In this document: piece by piece, positions 1-8,725 of the stretch
How the letters are laid out: every line of letters starts with the position of its first letter
Position numbering within the stretch: position 1 is the stretch's first letter
Assembly: GCA_049999725.1 (NCBI GenBank)
Contig: JBNGIS010015308.1
Span: forward strand, 1-22,042
Direction: 5' to 3'
Origin: Haplomitrium mnioides
Lineage: Eukaryota > Marchantiophyta > Haplomitriopsida > Calobryales
DNA: 22,042 bases
The notes under the pieces: generated by a model
Seen by the model: the letters and a program-made list of their open reading frames with translations, nothing else
Database searches by the model: none
Told to the model about the DNA's origin: nothing
Made by a program: the position numbers and the translations under genes

Positions 1-1
1 T

Positions 2-574
2 GCCCATGAATATTGGACGGTGGGCTACTGGACTAAAGAAGGAAAGAGAAGCATGTGGCTCTTTAATTTGTAGCCTGCTTCTTCAACCGAACTTCTTCAG
101 CAGATTATACGTAGTGTGTTTAGTTGTTCTATAGTTTCGGCAAAACTTAAACATCCAAGAGATGATGCTCACGTGAATGTTTATCAGAAGCCACACGTTT
201 TCTATAGTTTTTTCATTAACCATTTATCAATAGAGCAGGATTGGATCCTAGATCTCTGCTCTGGGTTTGGCACAAGCCTTGTCTGTGCTTTAAAGCTGAT
301 GCAAAACTTCATCGTCGTGGAATATGATAGACGTCAGTCTATTTATATTCCTCAGAGGGTTTTGACGATGGCTTCATTGCCATCTGATGTGACTAAATCA
401 CTGATCGTTTTTGCATACCAAAAGGAACCTGTTCTTCCTGGTACTGCAAGGGCTTATGGTGACTCTATTGTAATATCGAGGACTGGAAAGTCTCCACAAG
501 ACTATCTAGCGGCTGTAGATGCTCAGCCTGTGGATTTAGATCAGACAGTTCCTCTCGAAGAAGATAGAGTCTGA
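2..574 (+). pseudogene. DNA N4/N6-methyltransferase-like relic, C-terminal part
   Basis: Seen: an open frame from 74 to 574 contains a KP at codons 'YQKPHVFYSFF' and then WILDLCSGFGTSLVCAL followed by FIVVEYDRRQ. This matches the order 'KP... hydrophobic-D-x-x-x-G-x-G-T-S/T... hydrophobic-E' of the AdoMet-binding motif I region in N4/N6 (beta-class) DNA methyltransferases, where motif I follows the DPPY motif. DPPY would lie to the left of the window. The same frame is open from 2 to 70, then broken by TAG at 71-73, and it continues after the stop. The first in-frame start-like codon after the stop is GTG, not ATG, so this is most likely a decayed gene rather than a CDS. The tail after residue 100 is not recognised. 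An AATAAA lies at 602-607. It could instead be a domain captured by a mobile element. The fold assignment is moderately sure and the function is not. Confidence 0.5.
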
Positions 575-702
575 GGATCTGTTTGAACAATTTGTATTAT
601 TAATAAAGTTTATTTTTATCAAACTTTTATTTGCCAAAGTTTCATCTTGTTGGTCTCTTAATCTATTTCAAGTCTTTTCATCACGATTCAGTTTGGTGCG
701 TT

Positions 703-790
703 TAAGAATAGTTTGACTCAATTGATAGTCTAAGAATGGTTTGAAGTCAATTGCTAATCTAACGATGATTTGGAGTCTTTACGCATTGTT
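703..790. repeat. Degenerate 28-29 bp tandem repeat, about 3 units
   Basis: The words taagaatagtttga, taagaatggtttga and taacgatgatttgg recur at 703, 731 and about 760, each followed by a variant of agtcaattg or agtcttt. The units are short and diverged. They run directly into the 37-bp repeat that follows. Confidence 0.45.
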
Positions 791-793
791 TAG

Positions 794-1112
794 TGTCTAT
801 GCGCATTAAGGCTTTCTAGTTCTTGTTCGGATTCCATGTGCGTATAAGCTATCAGGTTATTGTTCAGAGTCTATGCACCCATAAGCCAAAGGGTTCATGT
901 TCAATATCTATGCGTGCATAGGTTGTAGGGTTCTTGTTTAGAATCTTCGTATGCAATGGCTCAAGGTTCTACTTCAAAGTCCAAACGTGCATAGCTTCAT
1001 TGTTCTTGTTCAGAGTCTAAGCACGTACAAGGTTTACGATTCTTGTTCGGAGTCTATGCGTGCATAGGCTTTAGGGTTCTGGTTTGGAGTCTATGCTTGC
1101 ATAGGAATGGTT
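794..1112. repeat. 37-bp tandem repeat with palindromic core, about 9 units
   Basis: The core agtctatgcgtgcatagg recurs with anchors at 794, 831, 868, 905, 942, 978, 1014, 1051 and 1088, so the spacing is 37 bp with two 36-bp intervals. Between cores lies a variant of ctttagggttcttgttcg. In the best-preserved units the core CTATGC-GT-GCATAG is a near-perfect inverted repeat. Units at 831, 942 and 978 are clearly mutated. No protein is encoded. Confidence 0.8.
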
Positions 1113-1475
1113 AGCTATGATGCTCAAAGTCTGTACCCGACTAAACATTTACGTTTGCCTATAAATTTTTTTCATAAAAAGATATATGTTTTATTTTATT
1201 TTTGATGAATTTAGTGCATTAACAATAGTGTGAAGTTTTAATAAAATGTTTGAATAACCAAAATGCTTATTTTCTAGGGTATTAATTATAATAAAATGTT
1301 TGAAATATAATCTCAATGTCAAATGTGCAATTTTTATTTATAAAAAACTATTTATTATGAAAAAAGGATTACAAACGCAAAATTGATGGTTTTCAATGCC
1401 AAATCACCGAAAAAAATTCAACTACTAAGTGAAACAAGAACTCAGTAGCGGTTCGTGGTTCAAAGTAGTGGTTGT
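1113..1475. other. AT-rich spacer with no gene
   Basis: This stretch is AT-rich with no recognisable coding potential. The 16-mer taataaaatgtttgaa occurs at 1239 and again at 1289, exactly 50 bp apart. Recognisable gypsy pol similarity begins abruptly at about 1476-1479, so the 5' junction or deletion breakpoint of the element lies here. Confidence 0.5.
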
Positions 1476-1478
1476 TGG

Positions 1479-1970
1479 ATGCCATTTGGGCTCTGTATTG
1501 CCTCTAGTACGTTCTAGAGATTGATGATGAATATATTCCAAGATTACCTCAAAAAGTTCCTTGAGATCTTCATCGACGACTTCGTGGTATATGGGAAGGT
1601 GAAGGATCATGAGCAGCATGTTCGGCTCACATTTCAGCCTTGCAAGGAAACGGGGCTGTGGCTACACCTTGGAAAATGCTTCTTTGTGGTGAGGGAATGA
1701 TTCTATTAGGGCACAAGTTCTCCAACCAAGGAATTGTCGTAGATCAAGAGAAGGTGGCAGTATGGTTGGGTGTGGCATTTCCGACATGTTTGGTGGAGGT
1801 GCAGGGATTTCTGGGATGCGTAGGTTACTATCGGAGGTTCATTCCAAAGTTTTCCTTAGTAGCCCACCACCTAGCTGAGATGGTGAGGAGGGGCAGCAAT
1901 TTCAAACGAACCGAGCCCAGAAAATCCAGTTTTAATGAGCTCAAAAGGCGTTTGGCCAACGCCTTGATCC
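1479..1970 (+). pseudogene. pol: Ty3/gypsy reverse transcriptase fragment
   Basis: RNA/DNA-dependent DNA polymerase relic. Seen: MPFGLCIASSTF at 1479-1514, where the next codon, usually Gln, is TAG (1515-1517). Then comes FLEIFIDDFVVYGK, with the catalytic Asp pair of the xxDD box at 1574-1579 still encoded. The connection follows with LHLGKCFF and, after a frameshift near 1690, LLGHKFSNQGIVVDQEKV. The thumb part is GFLGCVGYYRRFIPKFS. Everything N-terminal to MPFG (fingers and first part of the palm) is missing. The frame is 0 up to about 1697 and then frame 2 up to about 1975. The antisense frame at 1425-1619 is a shadow of this domain. Confidence 0.9.
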
Positions 1971-2400
1971 TACACCCCCAAATTGGTCTAAAGAATTTCA
2001 CATGATGGTGAATGTTTCAGGTTTTTGTGTGGGGGAAGTGCTGAGCCAGCTGGATGAGGAAGGACGAGACCACCCGATCTACTTTGCTAGTAGACTCCTC
2101 TCAACGGCAGAAAAGAATTACTCGCCCACTGATCGTGAGGCTTTAGGCATAATCTACTCGTTGAAAAAATTCAGGCATTATTTGCTGCACTATAAGGTGG
2201 TGTTCCACACGAATCATGATGCCCTAAAGTACATGGTTAACACGTTTGATCTGATCGGAAGAGTGGCGAGGTGGATGTTATTGCTCCAAGAATTTGATTT
2301 CGAGTTATATCTTAAACCAGAGAAGAAACACCAGAATGCAGATTTCTTCTCGAGTATCGACGGGAAGCCAAGTGATGAGGGAGTTGGGGACACCTTCCTT
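1971..2400 (+). pseudogene. pol: Ty3/gypsy RNase H domain with lost catalytic residues
   Basis: Ribonuclease H that would remove RNA from the RNA-DNA hybrid in reverse transcription. Seen after a frameshift in the C-run near 1975: WSKEFHMMVNVSG, VLSQLDEEGRDHPIYFASR, AEKNYSPTDREALGIIYSL, FRHYLLHYKVVFHTNHDAL and the ending NADFF. In this family the first catalytic Asp sits in a 'vDAS' context, and here it is Asn (codon 2011-2013). The Glu in REAL is retained. The Asp of the TDH box is Asn (codon 2212-2214). The usual ADALSR tail is degenerate. Both losses fit GAT/GAC to AAT/AAC transitions. The domain cannot be catalytic as written. Confidence 0.88.
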
Positions 2401-3640
2401 GATGAAGACCTATTCCACATCAGAGAGAGGAGACCAATAGACTATGGAGATATCATTGGATTCCTCTTAACGACAAAAATTCCTTCAGGATGCACGGCGG
2501 AGCAAGTGGCTGCTTTTCTCAGAAAGGTGAGACCCTTCCTCATGATCAAAGGAATTTTGTATAGGCAAGGTATGGATGGGCATGTACACAGGTGCTTAGA
2601 GAAAGACCAGTGTACAGTGGTGATGCGGGCCATGCACGAGGAAGAGGCCGGTAGACATTTTGATGCAGAAACCACTATACGTAAAATTGTGGATGCTAAG
2701 TATTGGTGGCCCACCCTAAATAGGGATGTCCACTTCTTTGTGAAGAGGTGTGATGCATGCCAATGGACAGAGAAACCGTCAGCAGCATGTCACCATCCCC
2801 TAGTGCCGATTATTCCTTTGGCTCTATTTGAGAAGTGGGGGATTGACTTCATTGGACCCATCACTCCCTCTACGAGGCAAGAGAACAAGTATATTATGCT
2901 TTCCACTGATTATGTCACCAAGTGGGTTGAGGCTAGGGCAACTAGGAAGGATGACGCGCCAACGGTGGTTCGATTACTCTACGAGCAGATTTTCACCCAA
3001 TTTAGAGCGGCGTTGGAGTTGGTGAGTAACCAAGGCACACATTTTGTTAATCAAGTCATTGGTGAGCTCACGGAGTGGTATCTTGTCAAGCATCGGCAAA
3101 TGGATTAACAAAGAGGGCCAACAACATTATGGGGAAAATTTTGAACAAGACGGTGGTTGCCAATAAAGTGGAATGGGATTTGAAGTTGCTAACCGGTACA
3201 CATGCATATAACTTGGCTACAAGACAACCACGGGCCACTGCCCTTACTTCCTGGTTTTTGGAAAGCACTCGCTGGTCTTGATGGAGTTCAAAGTCCCAAC
3301 AACTAGAGTGACAATGGAGGAGAGAATGGCTGAGGGCCCAAGCCAAATGAAAAAGGTACATCAGTTAGAGGCCTTGGAAGAAATCAGAGCAGAGGTACAC
3401 AAGCGGCTGACCAAGAAGCAACACGACAAGAAGTTGCGATCGGTTGAACTCAAAGATGGTGATTAGATGCTGCTCTACGACAACAGGTTCTTGCACTTCT
3501 CCGAGAAGCTGCATACTAGGTGGATAGGACCCTACATGGTGAGAGTGCTTCATGACAATGGGTCAGTGGAGTTGAGCACATTAATGGGGGCACACCTTCC
3601 CAAATGTGTCCATTATGACAGGCTCAAGTGGTATTCCTAG
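2401..3640 (+). pseudogene. pol: Ty3/gypsy integrase, catalytic triad destroyed
   Basis: Integrase relic. The N-terminal HHCC zinc-binding region is visible: AMHEEEAGRHF at about 2628-2660, then YWWPTLNRDVHFFVKRC and CDACQ at about 2749-2763. In the catalytic core the first Asp (WGIDFIGP, codon 2845-2847) is kept. The second is Asn (LVSNQGTHF, codon 3028-3030), and the third acidic position is Lys (ANGLTKRAN, codon 3111-3113). About seven codons between the last two appear deleted, with a frameshift near 3090. Another frameshift near 3225 leads into YFLVFGKHSLVL. A TAG at 3464-3466 then interrupts the C-terminal region, which ends with LLYDNRF, LHTRWIGPYMV and YDRLKWYS before TAG at 3638-3640. 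Small open frames at 3075-3281 and 3278-3466 are pieces of this one domain. Confidence 0.9.
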
Positions 3641-3908
3641 CAAGAGGACAAATGAGGGGGACGCCGTCTTGTACAGCGGGCGTGGGAGACTTGTACATAT
3701 GTGTGTGTGGAGTTGGCATGTGTGTGCGTACCACTGTTCAACAAGGGTGTGTAGATTTTGGGTAAAGTAGATTGGTGTTGTGTGAGTGGTGCGTTGTGTG
3801 GTGGCCAGGTCAATTGAAGGGCAGCTAGCAAGGAAAGTGAGAGCGACGGTCACGGAGAGGCCCAACAAGGTTAGAGGGAGGAAATTATTTGTGGGGTCAC
3901 TGCACAAA
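3641..3908 (+). other. Post-pol noncoding stretch of the gypsy element
   Basis: This is the segment between the pol stop and the polypurine tract. It contains a G-rich run, aatgaggggga, at about 3651 just after the stop, and then GT-rich sequence. No protein similarity was recognised. The antisense open frames here (3581-3907, 3637-3831) look like chance frames opposite GT-rich DNA. Confidence 0.5.
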
Positions 3909-3925
3909 TAAAAGGGGAGTTATGT
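3909..3925 (+). promoter_or_regulatory. Polypurine tract and putative 3' LTR start
   Basis: The sequence taaaaggggagttatgt has the form of a plus-strand-primer polypurine tract (AAAAGGGGAG) followed within a few bases by TG (TGTTGG at 3923). It sits 270 bp after the pol stop, as expected. The same 17 nt recur at 10999-11015 in front of another candidate LTR. Confidence 0.6.
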
Positions 3926-4842
3926 TGGCCGGGTGTTTTTGCGTTTTTTTCTAGATTTTGTGGTTATTAAGCTCCGAGTTTATTTTATTATTTCAGTTTA
4001 TATTAATTTATTATATTTTATTTATATATTACTATTATTCTATCCTTTCCTTCTCTTCCCTCTCTCCTCTTTCTTCTCTTCTTCTTATCTCTCCTTTACT
4101 TTTCCTTTTTTTTCCCCTTTGCTGTCATGGCTCATGCACAGCAAGGACCAGGCAGCAACGAATAGCTGGGATCATGCACTTCAAGGGAGGAGCCATTTGA
4201 GATCAAGAGGAAGAGGGAAGGGAGATCATGAACAAGATTAAGGCTAAGTGAGCGAGAAAGAGGGAGAGGAATTTCAAATGCATGGGGATCGGAAAAACAA
4301 AGAGGCTGGATAATGTCGCGGACAAGGAGGACTTAGAGGACTGCAAACAAAATTGAACGCAAAGGGAGAGGTTGATCGAGTGAGGCGAGAATATATGTTG
4401 AAAATTGGATCAAGAGGAGGAAATCGAGGTTGGACAGATCGCAGATGAAGGAGCGAGCAGATCGAGCAGAGGTTGCATGGAGGTTGTAAATCAAGCAAAA
4501 ACGCGAGTAGAAAGGGATGAGGGCAGAAAGGATTCGGGGAGGAGAAATTTGTCGCAGAAGATTTGCAGAAAAGATTTGTCGCAGCGTGATCGCCGTAGCA
4601 AGAGAATTCGTCAAGAAGGAGAATTTCTCACAGGAGTACTGCACAAGAATTCGTAAAAAAGGGGTGCATTGTGCAAGCAAGACTGAATTTGCGGCAGGAG
4701 AGGAATCGAGCCAAGGGAGGAATGGGATTGAGTTGAAAGGGAGGTTGGGAGGAATTGAAAAGGAGGCAGCTGCACTAAGGATGTAGACATAGCGAACAAC
4801 AAGACTGGTGATACTTCGGATACAGTAGTTTTGTGGGAAACT

Positions 4843-5290
4843 TAGAAAACGTGGCAACTTTGGAGGAGTTCACGGGATTCTTTGGACTCGCCAGTCTGCG
4901 GGATTCTTTGGACCAGTCCGTAAGTCAACAGCAGAACCAGGTCAGCGCGGCGGTCCAACTTCCACCTTGAAGACGGCCGCGAGCGGCGTCTTGCGGAACC
5001 AAGTCAACTTCGGACACGACCATCCAAAGAATACTTTGGACTCACCAGTTTAATGGGAGCTTCGGACCAGTCCGTAAGTCAACTTCGGAACCAGGTCAGT
5101 GCGGCGGTCCAACTTCCACCTTGACGACGGTGGCGGACGACGTAACTTTGGAAACGTGGCAGCTTGGGAGCAGTTAGAGAGAACCTTAAAAAACGTGACA
5201 GCTTGGGAGTAGTCTGAGGGAAACTTCGAACTAGTCCATAAGTCAACTTCAGAACTAGGTCAACATGGCGGTCCAACTTGGCTTGCGATG
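4843..5290 (+). repeat. GC-rich subrepeats, three diverged copies about 154-164 bp apart
   Basis: The word ccagtccgtaagtcaac starts at 4913 and 5067, and a variant starts at 5231. Each is followed by ggaaccaggtcagcgcggcg-like sequence and ggtccaact. Words acgtggca(a/g)c and ttgggag precede copies. A near-palindrome, ccaaagaatactttgg, lies at 5024-5039. Similar vocabulary (acgtggcg, ggtccgaaggaatc, ggtcaa-c-gcgg) occurs at 21864-22042. This is subrepeat structure typical of LTR or leader DNA and is noncoding. Confidence 0.65.
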
Positions 5291-5902
5291 TTTGGGGGGT
5301 TGGTGAATATGCAAAATTGACGTGTGAAAGCAATCTTACAGAGGAAGACGCAACGAGAGAGGGAGGATAGAATTCTAAGGAAGATTCACGTGAAGTGAGT
5401 GGACTCGTGTAGAGGGCTAGTGGGGGTGGAAGTGGACTGGAAGGGCATTGAGAATCGCTGAACGTGGAGCTCTAGAGGCTCAAGCAATCCAAGTGTACTC
5501 ATCGCTTTAGGTGGACTAGCATTCGAAGGTGTATCGCTACTTGAAGCTGAAGGGGGTTCTTTCTGTCTTGAATTCGAGAGAGGTTTCCAAGGGAGATCTT
5601 GGAGTCGTCTCAACATCGTCTGTGTAGGAGCATCAATCTCAAGGATGCTCGGAGTGCATTTCTGGTCTAATCTCTCAAGTGGAGCCAAGAGAGGAGTGGT
5701 TGCGTTAGTGCTCGCATACTGTAGAGAAGATCTATTCGAGGTGGAGTGGATGGCCAGCAGTCAAGAGGACTGTCTTCCAGAGGTGGAAGTTAAAGAAGAC
5801 CTCTTCCAAGCATGAGGAAGTAAATTCAGGGCTTCTTGCAAGGGAAGTTGAAAAACTATCTGGATGGAATGCGTGGGTGAGGAATTGAAGGGAGGTTGGA
5901 GT

Positions 5903-6002
5903 NNNNNNNNNNNNNNNNNNNNNNNNNNNNNNNNNNNNNNNNNNNNNNNNNNNNNNNNNNNNNNNNNNNNNNNNNNNNNNNNNNNNNNNNNNNNNNNNNN
6001 NN
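5903..6002. other. Assembly gap of exactly 100 N
   Basis: One hundred N characters, the conventional size for a gap of unknown length. The right flank is a GT microsatellite, a likely cause of the break. Translations spanning it are meaningless. Confidence 0.99.
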
Positions 6003-6041
<39 letters not shown>

Positions 6042-6050
6042 TGTGTGTAT
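6003..6050. repeat. (GT)n microsatellite
   Basis: Sixteen GT units, one AT interruption, six more GT units and a final AT. The left end runs into the gap, so the true length is unknown. Confidence 0.97.
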
Positions 6051-8554
6051 TAGCTAGATTTGCTTTCTTTTTGTATTTTCTGAAATGCACTTTGGATTTG
6101 AAGTATACCGGCATTTCGGCTTGTTCTGAACCTAGGAAAACCCTACAAATGGGGAGTCAGAGCTATTGACATTGCTTCTTGGTATTTCAGATGTTGGACT
6201 TGGCTTCCATTTTGTACGCAAGGTGATTGGGTCCATTTTCGGATTCTTGAAATATATTTCAAACTGCCACTAGAAGTGCCTCAGACTTGTATGTGTGTAT
6301 TTCAGAACTGTGTGTGAATGAGCAGGAGTGACGTTGACATAATTGTTGATAAGTGGGAAGGTTTGTAAGGTGAAGAGGAGTTCCTTAGGACCTCAAAGTG
6401 ATAGCTTGGATGCGGAGCCATTGCAGAAAAAGAATATGAACCCTTGTTTTGTCCGCCATTGCCTTCCAAAGTGGCACTTTTGGAGGTTAAGGTCTGAAGG
6501 AGGGGCATGACCTGCATCTTTTGGCGCTAGAAAGAGGGCAGGTAAGAGGCTCATTAGAATTGGAGTGATTGTGAGCTCGTTGAAATATTATTCGAGTCCA
6601 TTGGTTTCAGTGGAAGAACATATGTTGGTTGTGGGTGTGTGAATGCGTGTGCTATACTTGGTTGTTGTAAGGTGGTGTTGTAGTTACTCCAAAATGGGTA
6701 AGTAGGAGTTGGGGTCAAATTGGTGCAAAGTCCCTCTCATAAAAGGTCATGAAACACAAATCAACCCTTAAGTTGGTGTATATCGGTCAGAAAGGAGATA
6801 AGGAACCGACCTTGGAGCTGACAAGGCTATGCCAGAAGGCCGAATAGGGTACAATAAGGGGAAAAAGCCAACACGCCCAAATAAGAAGCGGTCGCCACTA
6901 GGAAAGGAGCAATGCATGTAGCAAACAAAGCATGGAAGGGGAGAATAAACACTTGTTAAGAAGTACAGTCGCAAAGCCAACAGAAAGACATGAGCACCAT
7001 GAACAAAAATACCAAGCAAGAGACATACGTAGAAGAGCATTAAGAGAGGCGTCGCGAAGGCAAGAAGGAGCCCAACCAAGCCACGAACCTTGGCCAACAC
7101 AACCACCAGCAAGGAGCAATCGTAAGAGCAGCGAAGAGCCAGGCAATGCCATCGCACCCCTTTTAAACAACCGAAGCAAAGAAAAGTAGAAGCCAAAGGA
7201 AGTAAATGAAATATACAAGCAAAGGCAAGAAAAGAGGGCCAGAGATTGAACCCAATGCCTTCACCTACGACGCCAACAACCGTCACCAAGGAGTAGCTAC
7301 AAATAACAGCACGCGCTACAAGCAAAGGAGAAAGAGTAAGTCGTAGCTAAGTCAAAATGAGAAAGGAAGTGAGAGGAGCTCTAAAGCCATGGTCGGCAGA
7401 AAAGCGCTATGTTGACCATTCGACTTAGCATCGGGCCTTCCCCTACATCGAACACAAGCTGCTACGAGGGCCAACAAGAAAAAAGAAAAAAAAACAACAA
7501 CAATAAGAAAGTCTGTGCCATGATCAAACTTCCCCAAAAAAATCCATCGCCAATCATACCTCATTCTAAGGATCGTCAGTGAAGAAAATAGCAAACCACT
7601 TCAAGAGTTAAGAACCAAGGCAAATGAAGGCAATCTTCTAAAGTTGGGCCTTGCCAGTCACACGCCGTTGCGTCCGCACTCTGAAACAAAAAAAAGGAAA
7701 CTAATAACAAGTCAAATAAAGAGGGAGGAAGGGCACTTAGTGAAATATAGGAAGGAGGAAAACAACCACCTTACCTAACGACTCAATGAAGGATGCAGAG
7801 AGCAACACGACAAAAGAGGTGATGTCTCCCATTATCGCACTATGTAAGAAGTCATAAGGGTTCAGGAAAGGGAAATTCATGTAGAGGAAGATTGATTGGG
7901 GGTAAATTGTTTTGGCAGCCATGGAGGGGTTGGAATTCAATCCTCTTGCCACAAAATTCATGAGCCAAGGGGCCAATGTCGCTAATCACCTCGCTGGAAT
8001 TGGCAGAGAAGGGTAGTTGGAGGTCAGAGAGTTTAACTAAGGGCCAAAATTGGCTGTGCTTGGATCACCTACAAGTTGACATATGAATTTTGGCGTTGGA
8101 GGTTGAGATGTATAGGCAACGAGGGCCTCATTTGCAAGGGGTTGGATCAACATTTGAGAGCAACAAGAGAGAAGGCAAGCCAATAAGGTTGAGGTGAGTA
8201 TGCAAGAGCAAGCGTGGGCTGCAATGGTAGAGGTGACCTAGACCGGTGAGGTGTACTTAACAAGAGCAAGAGGCTCTATTGGAGGTCGACTTGCTTATGC
8301 AGCAGAGATACTCGGTTGCAGCTACACTTTTATAGCTACCTCGATCCACATGCCAACAAGGTGAGCACTCATAGATTCAAAGTTCTTCAAAATTCTGGAG
8401 AGAATTGGACGCTGCAAGCAATTGGGTGTGAAGATCCCCTCTGTCTGCCAGAGAGGGCTAGCTCGAGTGGAGCACATCATTCCAATGGAGTACAAGGCTG
8501 AAACTTGTAGGTGAGTTGGTTTCCTGATTGTTGTAAGCTTGCCTGTACGATAGC
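6051..8554. other. No recognisable gene; compositionally skewed DNA
   Basis: I read both strands and found no domain motif. From about 6880 to 7330 the plus strand is poor in T. This removes stop codons from the minus strand and creates long hydrophobic frames (6768-7325, 6898-7218) that look like composition artefacts. A short plus-strand frame starts at ATG 7920 and ends at about 8015 (31 codons, beginning MEGLEFNPLATKF); it is not recognised. The stretch may include the left part of the gag-containing element described at 9312. Confidence 0.4.
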
Positions 8555-8725
8555 GGTTCTTTGGAAGAGGAGTGCGCATCAGGAGGGGTGACAAAGGGTG
8601 GAGTGTGTAAACCGGTGGTGGAGAGTGCCATCTCTCTAGCTGGGGAGTAATAATTGAAGCCCTCTAGATGACGGAGGTAAAAACTATCTATAGTTGGATG
8701 GGTGTGTGTGGCTGAATCTGTACAA
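8555..8725 (+). repeat. Dispersed repeat, copy A
   Basis: This aligns by eye with 13175-13351: gaggag-gc, then gtgtg, ggag-g-gccatctc-ct, acg-ag-taaaaac, tcta, and ggctgaa near the end. The copies have substitutions and small indels but keep order and spacing. Weaker similarity seems to extend leftwards (around ctagc...cgag...gg at 8458 versus 13100). It may be the end of an LTR, because the gag relic starts about 590 bp further on. Confidence 0.5.

Larger units (their letters stand above)
1476..3925 (+). mobile_element. 5'-truncated Ty3/gypsy retrotransposon, internal region
   Basis: RT, RNase H and integrase similarity appear in that order, the Ty3/gypsy (Metaviridae) arrangement. A 3' noncoding stretch and a polypurine tract at 3909-3919 follow. 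Gag, protease and the N-terminal half of RT are absent. The pol reading frame is broken by TAG at 1515-1517 and 3464-3466, by frameshifts near 1690, 1975, 3090 and 3225, and by a small in-core deletion. The element is therefore not active. The integrase wording (ANGLTKRANNIMGKILNK) resembles plant gypsy lineages related to Athila/Tat, but I cannot place it without a tree. Confidence 0.9.
3923..6190 (+). mobile_element. Candidate LTR/leader region of the gypsy element (right end uncertain)
   Basis: The region starts with TG right after the polypurine tract. In order it holds an AT-rich stretch with TATA-like words (about 3985-4035), a C/T-rich run (4035-4118), a strongly purine-rich stretch (about 4140-4840), GC-rich subrepeats (4843-5290), 600 bp without recognisable content, an assembly gap and a GT microsatellite. 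A word tggtatttcag at 6180-6190, after ctattgaca, faintly resembles an initiator-Met tRNA primer-binding site (TGGTATCAGAGC). If real, the LTR would be about 2.25 kb. That end is weakly supported and the gap prevents a firm length. Open frames on the minus strand here are compositional. Confidence 0.35.

Noticed and set aside
794-1112. CRISPR array
   Set aside because: The units are contiguous, degenerate along their whole length and lack non-repeated spacers, in a eukaryotic context.
2214-2714. Minus-strand open frames opposite pol (2214-2420, 2442-2714), and 3086-3361
   Set aside because: The plus strand carries clear RNase H and integrase motifs; these are antisense shadows.
2828-3025. 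Second plus-strand open frame inside the integrase
   Set aside because: It is frame-shifted relative to the motif-bearing frame and has no similarity of its own.
3933-4241. Plus-strand frames rich in Phe, Leu and Tyr after the polypurine tract
   Set aside because: They come from an AT-rich and C/T-rich noncoding run; they look like a membrane protein only by composition.
4333-4857. Minus-strand 174-codon open frame and neighbours at 4274-4498 and 4611-4802
   Set aside because: They lie opposite a purine-rich stretch; Ser/Pro/Leu/Phe-rich composition and open frames in several phases indicate a compositional artefact.
5761-6169. Open frames running through the N gap on both strands
   Set aside because: They include 34 unknown residues and a His-Thr or Val-Cys string from the microsatellite.
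6180-6191. Firm primer-binding site for an element starting here
   Set aside because: Only TGGTAT and a displaced CAG match the initiator-Met complement, and no gag follows within 3 kb.
6768-7325. Minus-strand 185-codon hydrophobic open frame, plus 6898-7218
   Set aside because: The plus strand is T-poor here, which removes minus-strand stop codons. The translation is a low-complexity Leu/Phe/Cys-rich string without motif, and overlapping frames are open too.
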